DNA from: Sarocladium kiliense
Taxonomy: Eukaryota > Ascomycota > Sordariomycetes > Hypocreales > Sarocladiaceae
Reading direction: 5' to 3'
Length of the DNA: 64,000 bases
NCBI GenBank assembly: GCA_030734395.1
Contig: JAUZTG010000048.1
Span: 2,108,001-2,172,000 of the forward strand
Translations under genes and position numbers: made by a program
The notes under the pieces: generated by a model
Database searches by the model: none
What the model was told of the DNA's origin: nothing
What the model saw: only the letters and a program-made list of their open reading frames with translations
Shown here: in pieces, positions 1-11,084 of the stretch
Numbering within the stretch: position 1 is the stretch's first letter
Layout of the letters: each line of letters starts with the position of its first letter

Positions 1-3000
1 TGGTCGAGTACATGGACAGGGCTCGACAGTTGACGGACAAGCTCAAGTTGCCGAAACACTCTACTAATCTTCAGGATGTCGCCCTGGAATCTTACTGCCG
101 GAACGACTACGATGCCGAGAAGGCCCTCAAGAGCGTCCAAAAGGCCGATCGGGACGAGTTCAATGAGCCAACGTTAACCCCGGCTGAACTGAAGAAATTT
201 GAAGAAGGGATTGAGAAATACGGGTCTGAGCTCCAGGCGGTCAAGAGACACGTCAAGAGCCTGAAACCAGGTGCCATTGTGCGCTTTTACTATACTTGGA
301 AGAAGACACCTCGTGGTCGCCAAATCTGGGACAATCACAGCACTCGCAAGAGTAAGAAGGAGGTCAAGAAGGCTGAAGCAGAGGCGAACAAGCTTGCTGA
401 TGATGTGGCGGATCCTGATGATGATTCGGCGTTTGATTCCAATAAAGCTGCGGAAAGGAAGCGCTCGTTCATATGCCAGTTCTGCTCAACCACCACATCG
501 CGACAATGGCGTCGGGCACCCAGCGCCATTCCGGGATTGGTCACTGAGACTGGCGCAAAGGCTACGAGCAAAGACAAAGGACCTCAGTACGTACAGGCTC
601 TATGTCGTCGCTGCGCAGAGTTGTGGCGACGCTATGCAATCCGCTGGGAAGACATGGAGGACGTTGCAAAGAAGGTCGCTCAATCTGGTGGCAAGGCCTG
701 GAAACGGAAGCAGGATGAGGAACTCCTCAAAGAGCTTCAAGCTGCTCGTGAGCTCGGAATGGCTACGCCCGATGAACGACCATCTACCCCATTGGCTGCC
801 GCATCGACTACCAACGGACAAGAGCCTCCTAGAAAGAAGCTTAAAGGAGCTCCCGAAAAGGACGGTGACTTGGCTGTTTCGGACGGCGGCAGCGCTTCTG
901 GGTCCGCAGCGCCCAAAAAGAAGGACAAGGCAGCGGAAGCAACGGTGTTGCCTGAGATGCCAAAGCCCCGGGTTTTACCATGCGCCGTTTGCGATGAGAA
1001 AGATCCGCCGGACTCAGCACCTGGGAATCAACACGTCACTTGTCGTGAATGTCGCCTAACCGTCCATCGCCATTGCTATGGCATCATGGAACAGCGGGGT
1101 CCCGGAAAATGGCTCTGTGATATGTGCACTAATGACAAGAACCCTCAAGTCTCAATCGTGAGTTGACCCGTGCACCGTCTGTTTGAACTGATGGGGGGAA
1201 ACCTGAAAGCTAACAGCCACCAGCAATACAAATGTGTTCTATGTCCTATCGAGCACACTGAGCACGAGTTCGTCGAGCAGCCCAAACTCACGCATCACAA
1301 GAAGAAGATGTCCGACAAGGATCGCGAGCGTGAGAAGCTCGAGGTGCAACAAGCGCGAAAAGCAGCCGAGCAATATCGAAAACGCCAAGAAGAACTCAAC
1401 CGCCCAATCAACCCACGGGAGCCTTTGAAGCGCACTGCAGACAATAATTGGGTGCACGTCACCTGCGCTGTTTGGACACCAGAAGTCAAGTTCGGAAATG
1501 CAAGAGCCCTGGAGCCTTCCGAAGGCATCCCATCCATTCCACGAGCACGATACGAGGACGCTTGTCAAGCATGTCACGCGACAAACGGCGCTACCATTGC
1601 TTGCCACCAGTGTCGCATGAATTGTAAGCTGAGAATGACCTAGGCGATGAACACTTTTGGCTAACACCTGCTCAGTCCACGTCGAATGCGCTCGTCAACA
1701 CGGGCATGTGCTCGGATTCGACATCACGCCGGTTAAAAGCTCCCGGCGCGACCAAATGGACACAGTCAGCATCAACGGCGTCGACGGAGTCTTGGCAGCA
1801 CGACTGTGGTGCAACAACCATCTCCCCACGAAGACGGCGGTCTTTCAGATGAACGAACAGGTCGGGGACCTCAATGTGTTGCAAGTCTACGTCCAAACGT
1901 ATAAGCAAGCAGATCTTACCCTCACTGGCACTGTTCGAAAGGCCAACCTCATGGCAGCAGCTGCAAAGCTTTCGGGCCTGCCAACACAAACTCTGGCCCG
2001 AAGACAGTCAACGGTGACTGGCGGCAATGGCGTTGTCAAACCTGACAACGTCAGCGAGCCGCAGTCTACTGCTGGGCAGGCTGGCCAGTGGGTTTGCATC
2101 AGCTGTGGCATTGATGTCAGCCCGAAGTGGTGGCCCATTGACCATTCCCAGGAGCGGGAACTCACGAACGGACACTATGGTACAATTGGATCCGAGGCAA
2201 GGAAGTTCGTTGAGCAGAGGAAATTTCAATGCCACCGCTGCCGAAAGACGCACAGGACACCCAAGCCACATGCGATCCCGCCTCCTGCAGCGATTGCAGC
2301 GCCTGCCGTGGCCCAGATATCGCATCCGGACCCGATAGATGCTCCAATGGCCGCCTCATCTCCTCGGCACGGGCCTCGACCAATGCATACTGATCCAAGA
2401 GATCCTCGACCAGTCAGTCGAGGTTGGGCACCGCACACGCACCCACACGTACCACCTGCGCCAACGACTGTTTCCCACCTTCCAAACGTACCTGGCCCAG
2501 AATACCCTTCACCGCATGCTTTGCCGCCACGGCCAGGATACGCAACAGGCCCGTATCCAGGCCCTGTAGGACCCCCAGTCCATAGCGACTGGCCGCCTCC
2601 GCGACCGAGCAGTCAGCACGGCTCCCCACCGCAGCACATGAATGGGGGACCGCCGGCACTGCATAGCGGTCCTCCACCCCTTTCTGGTCTTGGATCACTT
2701 CGACCGCCCCCGTTGTCGGGACTTCTTCCACCAGGACCGATTTCTGGCTCCCCACACCATGGAATCGGACCTCAGCCGTATCTCAACGGCATGCCACCCT
2801 CCCCAAGACGGCACAGCAGTGGTCCGGCCCCCCCATCGCCATACATAGGCCCTTATGCAACGGGGTCCAGCCACCTTCCGCCACCACCGCGAAACGGTCC
2901 GCACGGCATGGGCAATGGTGGACCGCCACCGCCGCCGCCGATGCGAAACGATGGTTATCCAAGCGGTATGGCCTCACAGAGACCAGCTGGCGCAGTACCA

Positions 3001-3174
3001 TTGCAGAGAGCAGGGTATCCAGCTCCGCACGCCAGCCCTCCTGGATCAAGGAGTGGCCTGCCACCACCACATGAACCATCTGGACGCTCGGGATCTATAC
3101 CACCAACGCGCCCCGAGCAGCGTCCTGCGAGTGGCGCCAGCGCCAGCCCATCACTGCGCAACCTATTATCTTAG
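1..3174 (+). CDS. snt2: Snt2-like chromatin regulator with SANT, PHD and GATA-like fingers (5' partial)
   Basis: Reads open from the window edge (first full codon at 3). Exons 1-1157, 1224-1623 and 1676-3174; the introns are 66 and 52 bp, and the second join restores the Cys/His-rich stretch MNFHVECARQHGH. Domains in order: the end of an ELM2-like segment; a SANT domain starting LTPAELKKFEEGIEKYG and ending at the YYTWKKT motif; a GATA-like finger (CQFC then CRRC); a PHD finger (CAVC, HRHC, CDMC); an extended PHD (CVLC, WVHVTCAVW, CQAC, HVECA); a second GATA-like finger (CISC, CHRC); and a Pro-rich tail of about 300 residues. This order matches fungal Snt2, a PHD/BAH protein of histone-deacetylase complexes and a proposed ubiquitin ligase. 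The BAH domain expected at the N-terminus lies outside the window. The product acts in the nucleus. Confidence 0.93.
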
Positions 3175-4003
3175 AGCAGGACCAGGACAATCTCGAGGAA
3201 CTTGGTTCTTTGGGGATTGCATTATAGAACCGGCCAGCCCGGGAACACGGAGTTTGGGTGACTATGCTGTGATTGGCATTTGATATTGTTAGTTGAGTTG
3301 TTGGACACTTTGGAGTAGTAAGTTGGCAGCGAGGTATACCACAGCCGCCTGATTGTTCGAAACGTACGTAGTTAGCTATGCAAGACTCCATTAGGGTCCG
3401 CGTACTGTGTACAATCATCAAGTGTGATTCTGATTGAACAACAGCAAGTAGAGCTGAGAGTATCAGACGTGGCACTCACCGTGGCTGAGTGACACCAGTG
3501 AGGCACAGTTACCGGTGGCGGCGCAATATCCCAGCGGCGTCTGGTGCGCTACCAAATAGCAGTAGCACCATCAGTAGCACCAGCAGTAGCACCAACAGTA
3601 GCGGCGGCGTGGTACCCGCTCGCTATGCGTCGCGCCCGTAATAGAACTGGAGCTGCTAAGGCCAAAGGCGAGGCGAGACATCGGAAGTGAACGTCAGCAG
3701 CATTGCTCGACTTTCTGGGGATTGCTATTCCCACTCCGGCTTCCCTCCTACTACATCCTGCCCAGAACCTCCCGATATTTCGAGCTCGGATCGCGACGCC
3801 TGTTCCTTCGGACAACTTTCAGCTCATAGTCACCGGCACCGTCTCATTGATCACTGTCGTCAGCGCTTCAACGCATCTTCTGTCGCTCTGTCTCTTGTTT
3901 GAGCGGATCTCAGCTTAACTGTCCGATCCAACACGAATCCGCGACCGAACCATCGACCAGCCTGAGCATCGAGGAGAGACACCGCTATCAGACAACGCCC
4001 AAG
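3175..4003. other. Intergenic: snt2 3' region and kinase promoter
   Basis: 829 bp with no convincing gene. Short ORFs here have no recognisable domain. A 12-bp tandem repeat lies at 3561-3602. The last 250 bp before the kinase start are pyrimidine-rich, as is common in fungal leaders. Confidence 0.6.
3561..3602. repeat. 12-bp minisatellite
   Basis: Three and a half copies of the unit AGTAGCACCANC, differing only at the second-last base (T, G, A). Confidence 0.85.
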
Positions 4004-5332
4004 ATGGCGCAGATGCTTCTCGATCTATTTTATTCCTTCGGGAATTGTCTCAATTGCTTCCCGGGCTCTCCGACCCTCAAGATCAACAGCCGCAACTTCA
4101 AGATCCAGCGCCTGTTAGGAGAGGTAAATCAACTACCATTGCTCTGCATGGTGCCATCCAGCTGACTCGTCTCTACCAGGGTGGTTTCTCATACGTATAC
4201 CTCGTCGAAGATACTGCGTCCCACCAGCTCTTCGCCCTCAAGAAGATTCGATGTCCCTTTGGCGCCGAATCCGTCCAGCAGGCAATGCGCGAAGTGGAAG
4301 CCTACCGTCTTTTCGCCCACGTCCCAACCATCATCTCAGCACACGACCATGCCGTTGCGACCGAGCGTGGCGCCGACGAGGATGCGAAAACCGTTTATGT
4401 CCTCCTGCCCTACTACCGCCGCGGCAACCTACAAGACATGATTAACGCGAACCTTGTCAACCACGCAAGCTTCCCAGAGAGGAGGCTGATGGTCTTGTTC
4501 TTGGGCGTGTGCAAGGCGTTAAGGGCGATGCATAAGTATAGGCCGCCAGTGGAGAGGATGGAGATGGGGAGGGAGGAGGATGAGCGCGCCAGAAGTGGTG
4601 CGACGAGAGGCAAGAGGACGGAGGAGGAAGAAGAGGGCGAACAGGAGAGGCCATTGATGGAGGGTGAGAACCAGATCAGCAATGGTGGGAAAGTACAATC
4701 ATACGCACATCGCGACATCAAACCAGGTAAGCTTGCCCCAATAAATCTTCAACTACCTTCACGACCATGCCTTAACATCATACCTGCTAGGAAACATCAT
4801 GATTGACGACTCCGGCTCAACACCTATCCTCATGGACCTCGGCTCCGTTGCCCCCTCTCCCATCCCCATTACCTCCCAATCTGTCGCCCTCCAAATCGCC
4901 GACACCGCCGCCGAACACTCAACTATGCCCTTCCGCGCCCCCGAACTCTTCGACCCCCAAACCGGCATGGTCATCGATACCAAGACCGACATCTGGTCCC
5001 TAGGCTGCACACTTTTCGCCTGTCTCGTAGGCAAGACCCCCTTCGAAATGCGCTCCGATGAGACAGGCGGTACCCTCTCGCTTTGCGTCCTCGGTGGAGA
5101 TTGGAGATTCCCGGATGAGGGGAAGCAGGCTGTGAAGAGAACGAATAGCATGCGCCCTCAGGGTGAAGGATCGAATGCAGGAGCCGATGCCGATAATGTT
5201 AAGATCAGCGACCCGATTCGCGAGGTTGTCAGGCGGTGCCTGAAGGTTGAGCCCGCCGAGCGACCAGATATTGATGAGCTGATCAATATGGTTGAGGGTG
5301 TGATTGATGAGCTTCCCGAGGACAGCGCTTAG
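4004..5332 (+). CDS. env7: Env7/STK16-type serine/threonine kinase
   Basis: Exons 4004-4123, 4180-4726 and 4791-5332 (introns 56 and 64 bp) give 402 residues. The glycine loop GEGGFSYVYLVED is restored at the first junction and the catalytic loop HRDIKPGN at the second. The metal-binding motif is DLG rather than DFG, as in the STK16 branch of the NAK family; APELF and the subdomain IX segment DIWSLGC follow. Residues about 180-215, between subdomains V and VIb, form a Glu/Arg-rich low-complexity insert. The N-terminus lacks a myristoylated Gly2 but has Cys14 and Cys17 (NCLNCF), plausible palmitoylation sites like those that put yeast Env7 on the vacuole. By homology it is a membrane-bound kinase affecting vacuole morphology. 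The start is the first ATG of the frame. Confidence 0.92.
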
Positions 5333-5830
5333 AGGCGGCGGAGGAAGGCGATGTAGCGTTTCGTGTATCTGAGGGACTGAGTCCAAACGGATGTATTTCA
5401 TTATGGACGAGTGGAGGTGCCATGCAATTCGTAGGCCGGTGATGGGAGGGATGCCTGGAGCGACATCTTCATGTCACGATGGATGAGGTTTTATAAGTTG
5501 GGGAAGTGTGAGAGATCAGGTTGTGAAGGTACATATATATGCATGTCTGTGTGTATCGTGGGAGACGGGGTTGTAAGTCATATTGGCCAGCGTTCTTCTT
5601 ACGCCTTTATTGTATAGAGGATTTCTTGATACGACTACCATGATTCCCTATTCGACGAATTCCCGAGAAGCGGGATTCATCCGTCACTTCATTCACTCCG
5701 TATCATCAGGGCCTTACGGAAACAGGTTTGGCCTATCCTAACGATGCGCAACAAAAACTTAGGAGGGGGGGAATCCCAACATTACACGGATCCCCGAACC
5801 GGGGCACGAACAATCGTCATCCTCCGCTTC
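5333..5830. other. Intergenic between convergent genes
   Basis: 498 bp holding the 3' ends of the kinase and mannosidase genes. A TA-rich tract lies near 5531-5540. No gene seen. Confidence 0.6.
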
Positions 5831-8800
5831 CTACAGCTGGAGCTTGAATGTCGCAACCTCAAACGGCCGGAGCTTGATGGCAATCTTGCCGTCCTTAACA
5901 GGAATAGACTCAAGCTCATCCTCCAAGATGTTAACCTTGGCGGCCCGCTTGACATCAAACGTACTACAAATGGACCCGCGAGCCTGACCACCAAGCGCCT
6001 CGTACACACGAACAATAATGCTCTTGCCCCTGTTGACGTTGAGGCCCTCACAACGTGAAATATCTTGATCATCGTGGCCACGCTTGACGGTGTCTAGGAT
6101 TAGAGATTCGGCGACGTCCTCTTGAACGAGCTTGATAGGAGAGTCCGTAAGGCTCTCGATGGCGGCACGGGAGCCGGAGACGATCTTCAGTGGGTTGTTG
6201 AATGCGTAGGCAGCCTTGATTGTAGACGAGCCGAGCGTACCGTCGTGCGGGAAAATTGACCATCGGATGGAGTGGGAACCCATATCGGCGTGAGCGTCCG
6301 GCGCCTTGGGCGAGCGCAGTAAGGAGAGACGCATCACCTTACCGGCAGTGGCAAACCCGTACTTGCTGTCGTTGAGAATGGAAACGCCATAGCTGTTCTC
6401 AGAAAGATCGGCGAATTTGTGGCAGCACACCTCAAACTTGGCCATGTCCCAACTGGTGTTGTAGTGAGTCGGACGCTTGGTTATGCTGTACGCAGTCTCG
6501 TATGAGGCCTCGTTGCTGACGATGTCGACAGGGAACTCGACCTTCAGGAATTTAGAGTTCTCGTGCCAGTCAACCTCAGCGGCACAGTCAACCTGAGAAG
6601 GCTGGCCCTTTACAGCAGCCTTGAGTGTAATATATGACTTGAGCGAGCTGTGCTCACTGATCTTGATGTCGGTGACCAGAGTGACACGGTGATCCTTGAC
6701 CTCGTGGATCTTGGTCTTGCCATACTGGAGCTGCTGTCGGGTGTTCAGGTGGTAGACCTCAACGTCCCAGGCCTCCCAGAAAAGCGGAATGTCGTCGAAA
6801 ATGACGAACTTGTTGGCTTCCGCTCCCTTGGCAATAACTTCACGATCATTGACACAATCGTACAAAGAAGTGATGCTGCCTCGCTCGACTACGACACGAA
6901 GATCGTCGTTCTGAAGAACGAAAGCATCCTCGTCAATTTCCTTGACAGAAACTGATGGCTTATTGGCCTGAACTTTGAGGTTGCGCAGAGTGAGCATGGG
7001 ACCCTCGCCACATGCCACAGCTGTCTCAGTCTCGGACACTTCCACGATCTCCTTGCGATGCCAGGGCAGAGTGTTGATGGCAACGGATTCGTGCAGACAA
7101 TCAGACTGAGCGCTGGATACACCGAAAGTATCATAAAGCTCCTCGAGTAGCTTCTTGCCCGTTTTGAAGACTTCGGCATAGATCTGGAATAATGATTAGT
7201 GTATGTTACACCATACGGATCAATCGAAGTATAACACACCTTGTCCGAATCATCGTAACACATCTCGATGGAGCTGCCTGGAAGGCAGTCGTGGAATTGA
7301 CACAGTAGCACTGATTCCCACATGTTATCGAGATCTTCCGAGGGATACTCGTATGACTTGTACTTGATGGAGGCAATAGTAGCAAGGAGCTCAATGTCGC
7401 GAAGCATGAACTCTGCTCGTCGATTGTTGCGTTTATTGTTGGACTGCGTGGTATAGGTGCCTCGATGAAGCTCAAAGTAGAGCTCGCCATACCAGGTCGG
7501 GAACTCATCAATCTTGGGTTCCAAGCGATCGAAGAAGTCATCAACACTTCCACCAAGCTTCACCTTCGGGATCGCCCCAACCGTGTTGCTCATACCAGCG
7601 CAACGGCGGAGCTTCTCCAACTGCTGCCAAGTTGGGCCACCGCCACCATCACCTTTGCCAAAGACAAGAAGCGACGAGTTGTCAACACGCATGGTCTTGT
7701 GCTGGGTCACGCTTCGCTTCAAGTCACCGAAATTAGCCTCGGCAGTGTATGTCTCTGACGGAGGCATATGGCAAATGACCTGGCTGCCGTCAGGGCTGAC
7801 CCACATGAAGGTGGTATGAGGGAAGTTATTGATGTTGTTCCAACTGAGCTTTTGGGTCATGAAGCGATCCATACCAGCTAGGCGACAGAGTTGAGGCAGC
7901 TGGCTCGAGTAGCCAAAGGTATCAGGCAACCAGAAGGTGCGGCAGCGGGAGCCGAAGTTGGCCTCAAAGAACCTCTGACCGTAGAAGAATTGACGCACCA
8001 GGGACTCGCCGCTGGGCATGTTGGTGTCGTGCTCGACCCAGCTCCCTCCGATGGGGTGGAACCGACCCTCCTGGACCTTCTCCTTGACCCGGTCGAATAC
8101 CTTGGGGTAGATTGTCTTCAGCCACTTGTATTGCTGGGCCTGAGAACAGGCGAAGGTGAGCTCGGGGTAGCGCTCCATGAGATCGCACTGGTTAGTCCAG
8201 GAGCGAACCACTTTCCTCTTGGTCTCATCGAAGGGCCATAGCCAGCAAGAGTCGATATGGCAATGGCCAATACCGAATACAACCGGGTCCTTACCCACGT
8301 CGTAGACTCTGCTGTGGTCAATGTCAGGCCCCAGGAACTGACGAGCAAGATCGCGTCCCCTGAGAATGGATTCCTGGTTGTCCACCTCAAAGATGTCGAT
8401 GATCTTATTGGCGATAGCCATGGCTTGGTTCTGCTCAGCAGAGTTCTCGGGCAGCTCGCGAGCGGCATCACCGAGCTCCCACATGTCGAAGTACAGCTTG
8501 CGAGCCTGCACATTGACAGCGACGATGTCGGCGTGATCGAGCCTGAAGTAGCGGTTCTCATCTGGCGCGGCGATACTAGTACCCGGAGGTGCGTTGCCAA
8601 ACATGGAGTTGCAAGCCATCTCGATGTAGATAATGTGCTCCCCCCCATCGCGGTACTCCCCAGGGATGATCCATTCACTGCGCTCGCCGCCACCAGTGAG
8701 GGCATGGATGACTGTCCCATCCTCGGTGTACATCAAAGCCTCACTGTTGCTGTCCCAGTTTAACTCTACCAGCTCCTCGTCCTCGAACTCTTTCGGGACG

Positions 8801-9207
8801 GTAAAGGCCAACTTGAACCAATGGGATGTCCATGACGGGCCGAAGGACTCTCCGACCTTGGTCTTCTTGAACTCATGTTTCATAGCTTCATCGAAGAGTG
8901 GTCTCTCTTGACCGGGTGCATCCCAGACCCAAAGCTTGACATGAGGTTCACCAGAAACCCTGCCATTCTCCAAGTTTCTATGCAGCCGAACCGTGTTAGT
9001 CGGTTCGTCCTGGGAGGATATCTGGGGCCCAATATGGGGAGAGTGGGGAGATACGTACGCTAGCAGGTTGACCTTCTTATACTGAGTTGACCGAGTAAAT
9101 TTGTCGATGCGTTGCTTGAGAATGCTCGTGATTGGAACACCGACAGGCTTCTTCACGAGGATGGGGTAGCTCGAGCCATGGCTCTGCAGATCACCGCCGC
9201 CTCCCAT
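5831..9207 (-). CDS. ams1: Vacuolar alpha-mannosidase, glycoside hydrolase family 38
   Basis: Minus-strand exons 9207-9059, 8977-7240 and 7183-5831 (introns 81 and 56 bp) give 1079 residues, close to yeast Ams1. The N-terminal beta-rich region contains FGPSWTSHWFK. The GH38 catalytic domain begins at GHCHIDSCWLWP (about residue 289), a zinc-binding segment, and carries WLPDTFGY with the likely nucleophile Asp near residue 402. The middle alpha-mannosidase domain and the long beta-sandwich C-terminus follow. There is no signal peptide, as expected for a cytosol-to-vacuole cargo enzyme that trims free oligosaccharides and N-glycans. The start at 9207 is the first in-frame ATG; upstream codons are open but contain no ATG. 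Confidence 0.95.
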
Positions 9208-11084
9208 AACGTCGGCTTCGATGGAGTGACCTGGAGCTGGAGGAGCGGAACGATTGGTGAGGCGTCTCAATCTGGCCGGCAACGGTGTGAGACGAGGAGG
9301 AGGAGATGCGTGCCTCGGGCAATTGGGCGAGACGGCAACTGGTAGAAAGTGGTCGATGAGACTGTCGCCGTGGCTGGATCAGAAGGGACGTCAGCTGTTG
9401 TTGACGAGGCCCAACCAGTAGACACCACAGGATAAGAAGATGAGACTCTAAAGGGGAGAGAAAGCAGATGACAAGGAAAGAAGATGGAACGAGATCAGCC
9501 CGCAACTTCCTGAGCTGGCATGAAATAGCAATGAGACTTTGGAGCTTGTAGCTGGTCGCATGAGGGGACGGGGCTCGTGGATGCGTGGGACGGAAAGCAA
9601 CCGAGGACGACGTCGCCCAGTGAAGGCGATGGAGGCATGATTGGGTGACGGGGGGGCAGGCCTTTGGGGGGGGCAAGGCGGGGGACAGATTCAGTGGGTG
9701 TTAGTGGGGTGGCAGTGCTGAAACAGGACGCTGGAAACACACTCGAGTCTCCAGAGCGCGAACACCATCGAACCCCCGGCAACCAAACACCCACACCACC
9801 ATCAGCAGCAGCGCATCCCTCTCGCTCTCTTCTCTCAATCCATCCCTGTCCCGACCCAATCTGGGAAACTTTGGTGGCGGCGTCTGCGGCGGATGCGGGG
9901 GAAGCTTGAGCTCTCCAATTCTGTCCCAGTGGGGCTCTGTCCATCATCGTGTCTCGCAATGCCCTGCTTCCCCAGCCGTGGCAACGTAGCGGTGTCGTTC
10001 CGTCTAGTGCCATCTCGGAAGGTCGTCTCGTAATCGCTGGTACCCTGAGGGCTTCCAAGCACACTGCAGTCGACTGGCACTGCTGGACATTGACCGAGCC
10101 TGCGCTTGCTGGCCCGGTGCCTGATGCCTGAGGGTGACAAGCCGTAGTGCGTGTGGGAACACAAACGGCGACAGTCCGACGTACCTCATCTTGGCGGTCG
10201 ATCAGCTAACAATAATCGAGGACTTTGACCAGCAAAGTCGATGTAACAATCGTCACCGGCGGTAGTCTCAGCGTGGAGGATGGCCGAATAGAAGGCTGTA
10301 GCAAGGGCGAAGATGCCGAAGCCCGGGGTCATGGACCTGGGGTCAATACATCAGGATCGAAATGCTCAGAGAATTGGATAATACCATTAGGGAACCAAGG
10401 AAAGAAGAAAATGGAGAAGGATAAGTAGACACCCAAGGAAGCAAAGGACACGGCTCGTTGATGATGTGAGCAAAAGAGAGTCAGCAGCCGAGTCACAACA
10501 AGGTCCAGATGGATGGCAATCGGCCATATGGTACGGTGAAGCAGTCGCGATACAGTCACCAGTCAGCTGGAAGGTCCACCTGCCCATGGTCTTCCTACAT
10601 TCTATATCTTCAGCATGCAGATTCGACGGTGACTCTTGATCAAGACGTCAGATCTCCCATTCACAGCCAGTCGGTCGATGCCTCAAGCCCGACGACATTG
10701 TAGCCTAGTTGCAGCAATGCGTCGGTTTCAGGCAACGCAGCTTCTCTGGTCAGATGATATGAACTTGTAGGGAAGCGCGCAATGAACATGATTGATGCAA
10801 TTGACTGGAAGTATCAAGTCAAAACTTTTGGGTTTCTCTGCTGTGTGGTCGCGATGTGAAGGTTCCCCTGTTCACACGTAAAAAGCAATAAGCCAGTGGT
10901 GATGAGTGGCTGACCGGGAAAACCCCACTGCGAAGTTGTTCCTGACCACTGGATCAAACGTCAACCAAACCATTAGACCGCCTCGACGACCATTGCTTCG
11001 TGAAGGCAGTTTCCCGGCCTGATCCTTAACGAATGAGTTGAAACTTGGGAAGACGATTGTTATGCCGTGCTGAGCCTCGCATTC
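9208..11084. other. Divergent intergenic region, mannosidase and msh1 promoters
   Basis: 1877 bp without a recognisable gene. The longest ORF (minus, 9495-10064) has no domain and lies in the probable leader of the mannosidase gene. The region contains G-rich runs at 9643-9684 and a three-codon upstream ORF at 11062-11073 just before msh1. Confidence 0.55.
9643..9684 (+). other. G-quadruplex motif
   Basis: Four G runs on the + strand, of 3, 7, 8 and 5 bases, separated by loops of 4, 9 and 6 bases. This fits a relaxed G4 pattern. It lies about 440 bp upstream of the mannosidase start. Confidence 0.6.

Noticed and set aside
9495..10064. 189-codon minus-strand ORF upstream of the mannosidase gene
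   Set aside because: No domain, low-complexity Pro/Ser content, and it lies in the probable leader of ams1.
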